Shown: in pieces, positions 52,436 to 62,572 of the stretch
Layout: each line of letters starts with the position of its first letter
How positions within the stretch are numbered: position 1 is the first letter of the stretch
Source of the DNA: Branchipolynoe longqiensis
Taxonomy: Eukaryota; Annelida; Polychaeta; Phyllodocida; Polynoidae
Assembly: GCA_030323885.1 (NCBI GenBank)
Contig: CM059188.1
Location: 117,031,974 to 117,095,973 of the forward strand
DNA length: 64,000 nucleotides
Reading direction: 5' to 3'
Translations under genes and position numbers: made by a program
The notes under the pieces: generated by a model
Database searches by the model: none
Told to the model about the DNA's origin: nothing
The model's input: only the letters and a program-made list of their open reading frames with translations

Positions 52436-52681
52436 ATTGCGGTAACCGTACATATTTCCCGGATTTAGAATCCCACCAAACAAACAAACCAAGCGTTATT
52501 TGTCTTTGTTAAAGACATGGTTGGTACATCAATAACTGATAAGTCATGTTCCCTCCAGTTATTTTCGGTAATGTCTTGTCTTCTCAATTTGAATGTGGCA
52601 GGCAATAAAATAAAAAAAACCTGTAGCACTTCCGGTTGCAATCGCGGCTGACGTCAGCTCCCGAGATGCCCTGGCGCAGAA
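52436..52681. other. No recognised feature
   Basis: Short mixed sequence. Confidence 0.5.
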
Positions 52682-53015
52682 AGGTTGGTTGGTTGTTGGA
52701 GATTTACATCCTGGTTATAGCTAAGGTCATATCATGATGGGTACCAACTTCTGACAGTGCACACTCATGGTGACTTTATAGCGTTGTGCCACTGGGAAAT
52801 CAAGCCACTGGCACCATGACCTGATATCCCACTCAGTCACATTATCCTGGCACTGAGCTAACCATACCATTGCCCTATCCTATTAATGCCGAGCGCCAGG
52901 CTACCAAGCGACAAGTATCAATTTTAGAAGTCATTGGTTTGACTCGACCGGGAACCAAATTCCCGATCTCCCGCACGCGAGGCCCGATTCAGCTTCCACG
53001 CCCGGTGAAGGCAGA
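52682..53015 (-). mobile_element. SINE-A
   Basis: Full-length from GGTTGGTTGGTTGTTGGAGA to a diverged head (CGATCTCCCGCACGCGAGGC). Confidence 0.83.
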
Positions 53016-53339
53016 GCGTGTGTGTAACCTGGTAATGGATGAAACAGCCAAACAGCCTGCCACTTACAGGAAACCAGTCAAACCAAAGATGCAGCCATTT
53101 TATTTTTAAATTCCACTTCTCTTTAAACAGCAAAAAGAACGAGTATTTTTACACTGGATTACACGTGGAAAAGCAGAAGGGGGGTACTTAATTAATTTCT
53201 CAAATGGATTACTGCATTAGGGTGTGGGGGTGGTGGAGGGGGGGATTGGCCAGCTTTTGGGGGAGGCTCAGGGACTAATCAGGCGAGGGTTTGTCAACGG
53301 TGTGCATTCAGCTTCAGACGGGCGTCGTGAGACCAAAGC
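53016..53339. other. Unassigned, with short G-rich tract
   Basis: 53220-53270 is G-rich (GGTGTGGGGGTGGTGG). Nothing else recognised. Confidence 0.5.
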
Positions 53340-53734
53340 CCGGTGTCGCGGTTTCAGTTCTCCGCCAGTTTCAGTTCTCCGCATCGCTTCTGCGCATGCG
53401 TCAAAATCGAACAGGATCGACAAGGCATTGTCAATCGTCGTGAGCAATCTTCATACAGAAAAAGTAAAATATCTCTAAAACCACACCACCTAGAAACAAA
53501 TCGCTTGGTACACATATAGAAAACATGTTTACCTAAAAGATTATATTAAATTTATAAGGTTAGTGACACTGACACTATGGTGACAGTATGAGTGCAGTGA
53601 TTTGCGGCGATCGGTGATGGTTTGAATCTGGCTCGATGTTGACACATGCACGGACGATGCTGTTCGATTTTGACGCATGCGCAGAAGCGATGTGGAGAAC
53701 TGAAACTGGTGGAGAACTGAAACCGCGACACCGG
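53340..53734. mobile_element. MITE-J, 80-bp inverted arms around a MITE-H-like core
   Basis: The left arm starts CCGGTGTCGCGGTTTCAGTT; the right arm is its reverse complement over about 80 bp with about four mismatches. Each arm carries two CAGTTCTCC words and TGCGCATGCGTCAAAATCG. The core (about 53425-53560) is homologous to the reversed interior of MITE-H: TCGTGAGCAATCTTCATACA, CACCTAGAAACAAATCGCTT, ATATAGAAAACATGTTTA. Confidence 0.85.
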
Positions 53735-53802
53735 TGTGTGTGGGGGAGGAGGGGGCAGGGAGGGGGAAGGGGGGGTCAATAATGAAATATAGTTAATCAT
53801 TT

Positions 53803-54162
53803 AGGAGTTGGTTGGCTGGTTGGTTGTTGGAGTTTTACGTCCTGGCAACATCTAAGGTCATATCAGGACGGGCACCAAGTTGTGACAGTGTGCACTCATG
53901 CCGCTTCATAGTGCTGTCCCACTGAGAGACCAGGCTACCAGCACCATGACCTGATATCCCACTCACTCACATTATCCTGACACTGAACCAACCAGTCCTG
54001 GCCCTATCCTAATAATGCCGAGCCCCTGGTTAGGAAATGACAAGTATACATTTTTAATTCATTGGTTTGACTCGACCAGGGTTCGAACCCATGGGTTTGA
54101 AACCCATGATCTACCAAAGCAGAAGACGGATGCTCAACTCATTCGGCCATCCTGTCTGGTCA
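53803..54162 (-). mobile_element. SINE-A
   Basis: Full-length minus-strand copy; tail GGTTGGCTGGTTGGTTGTTG, head near CTCATTCGGCCATCCTG. The B-box region contains a short internal duplication (ACCCATGGGTTTGAAACCCA). Confidence 0.85.
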
Positions 54163-54218
54163 ATAATTTAGGAATCTCACACAAATATTTACATATCTAG
54201 CCCCGTCATAATATATCT

Positions 54219-54669
54219 AAAGGGGCTGTCACATTAGGGTTTTTTGCGGGAGCGTATGGCGGCGTAAGCGCGTTACGTCATATACGTCGGCATACGCCGT
54301 ATACGCTACTCATACGCTATGCATACGCTACTCATACGCTACTCATACGCCGCCAGATGCCGCCAGATGCCGGCGTATGTGAAGCGTATGAGGCATACGC
54401 CACCATACGCTTTCATAAATCCGTCCGTCCATATTTTTTTGTGCATGCTCAAAAAAACCGACCTATGAGGGCGTATGGCCCATACTGTCAAAAAATGTCA
54501 CAGCACGCTCCCATACGCTCCCATACGCTCCTCATACGCTCCTCGTAGGTTCCACATACGCTCAAAACCACCCGAAAGGTCACCAAATGTCATCATAGGC
54601 CGGCACGCGCAGGACCTACGTAGGTTTTCAATACGCTCCCGCCATACGCTGTAATGTGACAGGGCCTTA
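54219..54669. mobile_element. MITE P-d (CATACGCT interior)
   Basis: Tips AAAGGGGCTGTCACATTAGG and TAATGTGACAGGGCCTT, inverted, with GGGAGCGTATGGCGG just inside on both sides. The interior contains CATACGCT, CATACGCC or their complements about twenty times in 400 bp. No coding potential. Confidence 0.85.
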
Positions 54670-54762
54670 AGGACTAGATATTAATGATGGAAATTAAAAA
54701 AACTAAATAATTTGTTTAGTATGAAACGTGTCATATGCGTTCATATATGGATTATACAAAGG

Positions 54763-54892
54763 TCATCATCATCATGCTGTCGGTCGCGATGCAACAAAGA
54801 CTGCTTTCATTACTTGACTGCCGCTCTCCATTTAGCTCTCTGCTGTGAGAGTGATGTCCATGAGTCGGTTTTAATGTCTCTCAGCTTCAGTC
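54763..54892 (-). mobile_element. RTE-like LINE 3' end
   Basis: Third copy of the 3' end seen at 31044 and 1689: ATCATCATCATGCTGTCGGT, CGCGATGCAACAAAGACTGC. Only about 130 bp long. Confidence 0.78.
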
Positions 54893-55087
54893 TGACGTTG
54901 TTATTCATGGACCTATGGATACAAAGGTGCACGTCATTATATCATATACGTGTATATGGCTTATTCCCTCAAACTAAAAGTGAAAGTGGGCACAACAGAT
55001 TTGGTTTAAATATTACGATGCAGATAACTAATTCTTTCTTTTATTGATAACAAGTCAAAGAATTGACTAGTTCGTAATTCCAGCCGA

Positions 55088-55737
55088 ACAGTGCATTATG
55101 GGATGTGTCAAAGCAAAACAAACCCGCGCGAAGCACATGGCGCATGTAAACTGGGTGCAGCCATGAAATGTGCTAGTTTCAGCTCATCTCATAGAATACC
55201 AACTAAAAAAATATATATAATGAATTAAGATGTTACTCTTCCATCCAGCATTGCATTTATATCAATATAATCAGCACATCTTATGCCATCTGCATTTAGA
55301 TCTAGACAAATCTGGTCACTCAGACTCATGTTAGAGCCATAGCCAGATTCAGTTTTACTTATTTTATTCATGTTTATATTTATATCCCGTGGTTAATGAC
55401 ATATGTACAGCTAGAAAATGAGTAGGGTTAATCAGACATTGGTTAAATATTTCTCCGAGACAAGTTTTTGTTAACACATTTGGCATTTTAATATTTAGAA
55501 CAAGAATTAATAATGGTGATGTCGATATCAGCCATAAAAGTTAAAGCGACTGATTGCTTTGTGTGGAATTGTATGTTTCTTAGCTCAAAATGCTTAACTA
55601 TGGCTAGTTTTGTCTTAAATATATTCATTATATCATTATATTGCATTTGTGCATGTGTGTGCCAAATTGTTATGTATTTCTATAATTTTGAATAAAATCG
55701 AAGTTTTGTCCTACGTGTATCGGCAAACTCAATGGAC
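55088..55737 (-). mobile_element. MITE-H copy 4, truncated by a 9-bp array
   Basis: Reverse-orientation MITE-H from GCATTATGGGATG to TATCGGCAAACTCAATGG. The last 70 or so bases of the outer tip, including the inverted repeat, are replaced by the GTGTGTAGT array. 54893-55087 is unassigned. Confidence 0.82.
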
Positions 55738-55740
55738 GGA

Positions 55741-56440
55741 CGTAGTGTGTGTAGTGTGTGTAGTGTGTGTAGTGTGTGTAGTGTGTGTAGTGTGTGTAGT
55801 GTGTGTAGTGTGTAGTGTGTGTAGTGTGTGTAGTGTGTGTAGTGTGTGTAGTGTGTGTGTGTTGTAGTGTGTGTGTGTTGTAGTGTGTGTAGTGTGTTGT
55901 AGTGTGTGTGGAGTGTGGAGTGTGTAGTGTATGTGTGGTGTGTGTAGTGTGTGTAGTGTGTGTAGTGTGTTGTAGTGTGTGTAGTGTGTGTAGTGTGTGT
56001 AGTGTGTGAAGTGTGTGTAGTGCGTGTAGTGTCTGTAGTGTGTGTAGTGTGTGTAATGTGTTTTGCGTGTGTAGTGTGTGTAATGTGTGTAGTGTGTGTA
56101 GTGTGTGCAGTGTGTGTAGTGTGTGTAGTGTGTGTAATGTGTGTAGTGTGTGTAGTGTGTGTAGTGTGTGTAATGTGTGTATAGTGTGTGTAATGTGTGT
56201 AGTGTGTGTAGTGTGTGTACTGTGTGTAGTGGGTGTAGTGGGTTTAGTGTGTGTAGTATGTGTACTGGGTGTAGTGGGTGTAGTATGTGTAGTGTGTGTA
56301 GTGTGTGTAGTGTGTGTAGTGTGTGTAGTGTGTGTTGTGTGTGTTGTGTGTGTTGTGTGTGTAGTGTGTGCAATGTGTGTTGTGTGTGTTGTGTGTAGCA
56401 TATGTCGCATGTGTAGTGTGTGTGGCATGTGTAGCATGTG
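55741..56440 (+). repeat. 9-bp GTGTGTAGT satellite, left block
   Basis: About 75 units of GTGTGTAGT with point variants and some insertions (TGTTGTAGT). It starts directly after MITE-H copy 4 and ends at a SINE-C. The unit length is a multiple of three, so open frames over 200 codons exist on both strands; these are artefacts. Confidence 0.96.
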
Positions 56441-56655
56441 TAGTTGTTTTTGGGGAGTTTTCAGTTGCATTGGTGCCCTGAAGGCTGGAAATCTGCAGCA
56501 CGGTATGGGCACCGCTGAAAGCGGTCCCATGTGATCTGGAGTTGGCTTCCAATGGGTAGTGGTCAGAGAAATTAGGGCTAGGGGGGGGGGGGGGAGGAAA
56601 AAGCCATCCCATGAGCTCAACCACAGTCCTCTGAGAGGCCGGAGGAGGCTGAGAC
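56441..56655 (-). mobile_element. SINE-C, left part, split by a LINE
   Basis: TTTTTGGGGAGTTTTCAGTT to CTGAGAGGCCGGAGGAGGCT. The next SINE-C words (TTTTATGCCCCAGTAAGACC) appear only at 58416, after the LINE. Confidence 0.78.
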
Positions 56656-58415
56656 ATTTTTGTTGTTGTAAATATAGTTTATTCATTGAATAAAGTCTTT
56701 TGTCAGCGCTGTGGCACTGGTCTTCCAGCATGTGACAATACAGTTATTTACAATATATGCACATGTAGTCTGATATCGTCACCATACATGTGTATTGATT
56801 AGACCTTTACATTACGGAGTGGTTAGGTACATAATTTCCCTTCATAGGTTTGTATGCCTACTATGTTGTGAACTGCAAAACTATCATGTTGGAGTTAACA
56901 TTTTGAGATGGAGTGAGTGTTAGTAGAATGGTTTGTTTATTCTGTTAGATAGAGTGTGGTTAGCTTATAGGGGTATGCTTAAAAGGTTAATACCTCAGGT
57001 GTGTTTTTTGACTACATGAAGTAGTTTGAGTAAGTAGGTTGTTAGTAATGATGGGATAAACAATGCTTCGAGGATTGTACGTTTCAGTCATTTAGTAGTC
57101 TAGTACAGACTTTATTAGTGTCTATGTTTATACAAAGACCCCATAATACCAAGACGGCTCACTCAGCCTGTACTGTGTAATCAAAATGACCAAACCCACC
57201 ACTTGGCGCGCTGGCCGCTCCCCCAGCTAAACAGATGCTATATTATATTGTTGTTTGTTGTTGTTTTACGCCCTAGCAACATCTAAGGTCATATCAGGAC
57301 GGGGGCTATATTATATGCACAAATGTATATATGAATGTGAAAGATGTGCGATGATGGTGACGAGGACGACGATGATGTGTGCCTGTTCATAGCAATTTCA
57401 TATTGATGTGTATTCATGCTTACCCGTCTCATGCATGATATAACCATATGTGTTTACATGTGAAACACCAACCAGCAGCTGGGCCGATCAAACCCACCAC
57501 AAGGCGGCACCACAAAATTTACATCAAATGGGAGAGATAGGGAGTGAGCCATCCCAGTACCATAGGGCCCCCGGTCTATAGCAATACTACCAGACTGATA
57601 CACATTTCCGAATTTGCTGGGCAAATAATTTGTACGGTGGATAACTTGGTTTGTTGGCAGCAGGTAAAGGAGCGCGTGGGGTGGTGGGAGGGGGTGGGGT
57701 GGCCGTAGGTGCTTATAATAGATAGCTAATTAAATATGGTGACCTCATCACTAGGCCTGTAGAAGGGCCTGATTGGCTTGGTGAATTCTTACCAGGTTCT
57801 TGAATTCTAGTTGTGTTTGTGCATGTCTAATTCTGACTGGGAGTTCATTCCATAATTTGCTGCCTTTGTAGATAGGGGCTCTTGTCAGTCTATTTGTGAG
57901 TGGTTTAGGAACTTTGAGGAGTGTAGCATCCCCCTGCCTGGTAACTCTGGTAGTATGGTCTATGTAGTTTTCATCCTTGGCTCTGATAAACATAAGAGAT
58001 AGCAGATGTGCATCTCTCCTTTGGCTCAGGTATGTGATATTAGATCTAGTGTGCATCTCATTCACTGAGAGAACTTTGCCCCTATATACTGTTCTAAGAG
58101 CTCGGTTTTGAGTTCTCTGTAATTTATTTTCTTGTTGTTTTGTTAAAAGGCCATAGATTAGATCATTATAATCTATTATTGGCAGTATAGTTGCCTTATA
58201 CAGTTTGAGCGCTGTGTTCTCACTCATGTAGCATCTTATTTTTCTAAAGGTTGCCATTCTCATACCTAGAATTTGGTTCAGCCTCGATAGTTGCTGGTTC
58301 GCATTCAGTGTAGAGTCAAGTGTGGTTCCTAAGTATTTGTACGAGTTCACTTCTCTTAGCACTGCATTGCTTATACATAGCTCTATATTTTGTGCATGCA
58401 ATTTTCTAGATTTTG
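56652..58415 (-). mobile_element. CR1-like LINE, 3' portion
   Basis: Minus-strand coding part 58410-57751 gives NSYKYLGTTLDSTLNANQQL, LGMRMATFRKIRCYM, YKATILPIIDYNDLIYGLL, LQRTQNRALRTVYRGKVL, SQRRDAHLLSLMFIRAKDEN and YKGSKLWNELPVRIRH to a stop at 57751. These are the C-terminal thumb and tail of a CR1-type reverse transcriptase, after the catalytic region. About 1.1 kb of 3' untranslated sequence follows to 56652. This part of the frame is intact over 220 codons, but the element is 5'-truncated. A SINE-A fragment sits at 57249-57303. Confidence 0.85.
57249..57303 (-). mobile_element. SINE-A tail fragment within the LINE
   Basis: GTTGTTTTACGCCCTAGCAA, CATCTAAGGTCATATCAGGA, CGGG: the 3' 55 bp of SINE-A. 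Confidence 0.75.
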
Positions 58416-58462
58416 TTTTTATGCCCCAGTAAGACCCTAGGCCATACCAGGACGTACACGGC
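58416..58462 (-). mobile_element. SINE-C, right part after the LINE
   Basis: TTTTATGCCCCAGTAAGACC and CTAGGCCATACCAGGACG continue the SINE-C interrupted at 56655, then stop at the satellite. Confidence 0.75.
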
Positions 58463-58960
58463 GCGTGTGTAGTGTGTGTAGTGTGTGTAGTGTGTGTAGT
58501 GTGTGTAGTGTGTGTAGTGTGTGTAGTGTGTGTAGTGTTGTAGTGTGTGTAGTGTGTGTAGTGTGTGTAGTGTGTGTAGTGTGTGTAGTGTGTGTAGTGT
58601 GTGTAGTGTGTGTGTAGTGTGTGTAGTGTGTGTAGTGTGTGTAGTGTGTGTAGTGTGTGTAGTGTGTGTAGTGTGTGTAGTGTGTGTTGTGTGTGTGTAG
58701 TATGTGCAGTATGTGTAGTATTGTAGTGTGTATAGCGTGTGTAGCGTGTGTAGTGTGTAGTGCGTGTGTAGTGCACGTAGTGCGTCTAGTTTGTGTAGAG
58801 CATGTAGTGTGGTAGCGCGTGTAGCGTGTGTGTACTGTGTGTGTACTGTGTGTGTACTGTGTGTATGTGTGTGTACTGTGTGTACTGTGTGTGTACTGTG
58901 TGTGTACTGTGTGTGTACTGTGTGTGTACTGTGTGTGTAATGTGTGTGCACTGTGTGTGT
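58463..58960 (+). repeat. 9-bp GTGTGTAGT satellite, right block, and GTGTGTACT variant
   Basis: 58463-58690 is GTGTGTAGT; 58690-58825 is degenerate; 58826-58960 is an 11-bp form with TGTGTACTGTG. Same unit as 55741-56440. Confidence 0.95.
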
Positions 58961-59284
58961 GAAGAATTTGGGTTGCCTGGTTTAGGGTGCGCCGGTGGCG
59001 GCGGTTGGGGTGCTGTTTGACAGCGGGAGGTGCGGGTGGGCGGCTGAGGGGGTCAGAGCTGGGGGGGGGGGGTGTCAGGGAGAGGGGTGTGTCGGGTGTG
59101 GGGGGGGGGGAGTGCCGGAGGTGGGCGGGTAGTGTCGGGTATCGCGTGTCGGCCACTCCCTAATCACACGAAAAGCCTCCCGACGCCGTCCCTTTTTATA
59201 GCCGTGTAATTATTCGACCGGCGAATGATTTGACTAAGTGACGAGTTGTGCAGTAAGAACCACTGTACATGATACTGGAGCTGC
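58961..59284. other. G-rich tract then unassigned
   Basis: 59025-59115 has long G runs. The rest has no recognised feature. Confidence 0.6.
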
Positions 59285-59600
59285 ACTTGATACTTGATAT
59301 GTAGGTGCAAATGACACTTCTGATGTAGGTGCACCTAACACTGTTCATATGTAGGTGTTATTGTGCACTTGACACTGTTTATACGTGGGTGCATTTGACA
59401 CTGTTCATATGTAGGTGCACTTGACACTGTTCATATGTAGGTGAACATGACACTGTTCATATGTAGGTGAACGTGACACTGTTCATATGTAGGTGCAGGT
59501 GACACTGTTCATATGTAGGCGAACATGACACTGTTCATATGTAGGTATTCTTGACACTGTTCATATGTAGGTAAACATACACTTCATATGTAGGTGGTGT
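59285..59600 (+). repeat. 26-bp minisatellite GACACTGTTCATATGTAGGT
   Basis: About twelve units of GACACTGTTCATATGTAGGT plus six variable bases (GCACTT, GAACAT, GCAGGT). Confidence 0.92.
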
Positions 59601-59694
59601 GTAACTTGACTATTACTGCTGACTTGTGTGACATTCTTTAATCAGTGACCTGTGAACAGTCTATCGAATACCTCAACATATGCACCCACTACTT

Positions 59695-59850
59695 TCTGTA
59701 CAACCCACTAACACCCAGTAACACCCTCTCCCCTCCACACATACCCCTCCCACACGCACCCACACACGCACAACCACATACACCCACACACACCCCCATA
59801 TGCACCAACACATCCACACACACCAACACACCCATACGCCTACCACCCAA
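59695..59850 (+). repeat. CACACCCA-rich tract
   Basis: Irregular ACACACCCAC words; antisense frames are compositional. Confidence 0.8.
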
Positions 59851-59882
59851 ATCTGTGTCACAACACTGTCTGCAGGTTTTCA

Positions 59883-60228
59883 GTTTGTTTGTTGTTGTTG
59901 TTGTTGTTTTACAAACTAGCAACTTCTCTAGGGTCATATCATGATGGGTACAGACTTGTGACAGTCTGCACTCATGACAACTCCATAGTGTTGCCCCACT
60001 GGGAAACCAGGGCAGCGGCACCATGACCCAAAATCACACAGAGTCATAGTATCCTAATACTGTGCTAACTGGTCCTTGTCCTATCCTATCAATGCCGAGT
60101 GTCAGGCTATGTAACAACAAGTATCAATTTTGTAAGTCATTGGTTTGACTCGGCTGGGATTCGAACTCCCAACCTTTCACATGGAAAGGCTGCACTCTAC
60201 AGATTCGACCACCGTGTTCAGTACTGGT
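59883..60228 (-). mobile_element. SINE-A
   Basis: Full-length copy with tail GTTGTTGTTGTTGTTTTACA and head near GCTGCACTCTACAGATTCGA. Confidence 0.84.
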
Positions 60229-60869
60229 TTTCACTATCGAAAGCAGAGCATTGGCAGAAAAAAATTTAACAGGTACACAGTGTACACTAGAAAGTAGATA
60301 TGTAGGAACACAGTGTGATATATAGATCTATATATATATATATATATATATATAATATGACAGTTGATCCATGGTGTAGAGGAGGCGGGGAGGAGAGAAG
60401 TTTCGCTCCACAGTGAATAATACGGAAGTTAAGGTGGTTAGAGAGAAATAATTAGGGGTTGCCGTTACTTATATTCACATAATAAATTATATAGTATATA
60501 TATATAGAGAGAGAGAGAGAGGGACAGAGAAAGAGAGAGAGATTAGTAGATTATAGAGAAAAATAACCGAGAGATATCAGACCATGAAACATTGTCTGAT
60601 AAAAGGTAGTGGCAGAGAGCTTTTGAACGCATAGGGCAGAGATATGGCCTGACAGAAGGTAGAGACAGATATGAAGACAATCTGATCTGAATTGGACCCA
60701 TTGAGATATAGATACATATATAGACATATAGGAGTAATGAGGGGCGTATTCTGTGCATAGATATATAATGACATGAAGCCATATGGCAAGTGAAGAACGA
60801 CATAGATATGTCAGGTATAAGAACCTAATTGGCACATAATGACATAGAAAATAGGGCGCAGTCCGTCTA
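60229..60869. repeat. Microsatellites in unassigned sequence
   Basis: AT run at 60329-60354, TATA at 60492-60505, GAGA at 60505-60541. Otherwise mixed sequence rich in AGATA words. No gene. Confidence 0.6.
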
Positions 60870-61375
60870 GGTATGTGTACTGGCACAAACCAAAGCAGAA
60901 CAGGCAGGCCACGGTCATGCATCCTAATCACCCTGAAATACAAAATGGCTAACCATACAACACAGCCATCCCACCTAGTCGCAGTCCTGAAGCGTCCAGG
61001 GGTGTTCTGGAACACTGGAGTACTATCTACGGACAGGGCATGGGTGAAAGGATGCTGTAGCAAACCACAATGGGATGGGATCCTCTCCCACAGGCCTATA
61101 TGTCATCTGCGCAGATGTACATAGTAGGCTAAGTTATCATATACAGGTTAGGAAAAATCTTGAAAATTTAAAAAAAGAAACTAATATAGAAACTACTAAC
61201 ACCCAAAACCGCAAAGGTTGGCCCGAGAAAGATCAGGTAAAGATTCCTGAGTACAGGACCAGACCAATGCAGTATCACAGCTGTCCAGCATTGAAAACAA
61301 GCACCATCACGGGAGCTTATACATTATGGGCAGAATAAAAAACTTGTCACACAAAAAAAAAAGACAAAAAAAAGA
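60870..61375 (+). mobile_element. Unclassified retroposon 3' region with A-rich end
   Basis: The 3' end GGAGCTTATACATTATGGGC and following A-rich run match 7312-7384. An open frame (61075-61338) ends at that point, but I recognise no domain. Extent to the left is uncertain. Confidence 0.35.
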
Positions 61376-61394
61376 TAGGGATCTACTACTATAA

Positions 61395-61655
61395 GGGCTC
61401 ATAGTGACCTGATAACATACATACATTTTGATTGGATAAAAGGTATTATAAGAGCTCATAGTGACCTGATAACCTAGATACATTTTGATTGGATAAAAGG
61501 TACTATAACAGCTCATAGTGACATGATAAGCTAGATACATTTTGATTGGATAAAAGGTACTATAAGAGCTCATAGTGACCTGATGACCTAGACACATTTT
61601 GATTGGAGAAAAGGTACTATAAGGGCTCAAAGTGACCTGACAACCTAGATATATT
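61395..61655 (+). repeat. 57-bp minisatellite
   Basis: Units begin at CTCATAGTGACC: 61399, 61455, 61512, 61569, 61625 (spacing 56, 57, 57, 56). Each carries ACATTTTGATTGGATAAAAG and GTACTATAA. Confidence 0.93.
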
Positions 61656-61661
61656 AGCTTG

Positions 61662-61705
61662 GGTTATTAGGGTTTTGCGTGCTAGTAACATCTAAGGTTG
61701 CATAT
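61662..61705 (-). mobile_element. SINE-A tail fragment
   Basis: GGGTTTTGCGTGCTAGTAAC and ATCTAAGGTTGCATA, the outer tail only. Confidence 0.55.
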
Positions 61706-61786
61706 TGGCATAGATAGATAACGGCCGAGGTGCATAATACTGCATAGTGAGTGACACAGAGAAATAATGGCATGTGATTAGGAACA

Positions 61787-62102
61787 TAAAACCCTTGTCA
61801 CACATCACAGGATTGAGCAACGGACAGAATTGTCTAGTCCGGTGGTGATAAGTATCAAAATGTATTGGGCCAATGGCCGCTGAACGAACGGACATGAAAC
61901 GGACAGGAAACGGACAGGAAATGGACATGAACGGATAGTCAACGGACGAAATGAAATCAAACCGGGGAAGAACCGTAGACGTCAGTCCGGAGGCATCCAT
62001 TCCTACTTTTGTGCATGTTCAAAACCTGTATGGACAGAAACCGGACATTGTTCATTTTCTGTCCGTTTCCCTCAATTCGGTGAGGTCTGACAGGGCCTTA
62101 AT
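61787..62102. mobile_element. MITE P-b copy 2
   Basis: Tips AAAACCCTTGTCACACATCA and TCTGACAGGGCCTTAA, then GGATTGAGCAACGGACAG on both sides. Interior AACGGACA and GGACATGAACGGA words as in copy 1. Shorter (about 315 bp). Confidence 0.82.
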
Positions 62103-62221
62103 GCTGTATAATGTCATGGGAATTCATGGACCTATGGATTTGAACACTCGTTCCATAGATATACTGACATCAGACTTCTTTCTGCTGCCGGGTTGGCTCA
62201 TTGCCAACGCCTCCTCCTGTG

Positions 62222-62572
62222 CTCCTTTATTCACTCCCCTCCCTCCATCTCTCTCCCTCTCTCCCTGTGTCTCCCTTTGTCTCAATCCCTCTCTCTCTCT
62301 ATGTCTGTCTGTCTCTCTGTCCTTCGGTCTCTCCGTCTATCCCTCTGTCTGTCCCTCTGTCAGTCTCTCTGTTTCTATCTGTCCTCTCCCTCTCTCTTCC
62401 TCTCTCTCTCCCTCTCTCCCTCTCTCTCCCTCTCTCTCTCCCTCACTCTCTCTTTCTCTCTTGGTGTCTCTGTCTGTCTCTATCTGTCTGCCTCTCCGCC
62501 TCTCCGCCTCTCCGCCTCTCCGCCTCTCCGCCTCTCCGCCTCTCCGCCTCTCCGCCCCCCCCCCCCCCCCTA
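62222..62572 (+). repeat. CTCTCTCC tract, CGCCTCTC octamers and poly-C
   Basis: Pyrimidine-rich CTCTCTCC and CTGTCTGTCTC words, then seven or eight CGCCTCTC units (62493-62555) and a C run (62556-62571). Ser/Leu/Pro frames are artefacts. Confidence 0.93.

Noticed and set aside
55670..56731. Frames with THYTHYTHY or VCVVCVVC repeats
   Set aside because: Direct products of the 9-bp GTGTGTAGT satellite.
59285..59600. CRISPR-like array of 20-bp repeats with 6-bp variable parts
   Set aside because: The variable parts are too short to be spacers; it is a 26-bp minisatellite.
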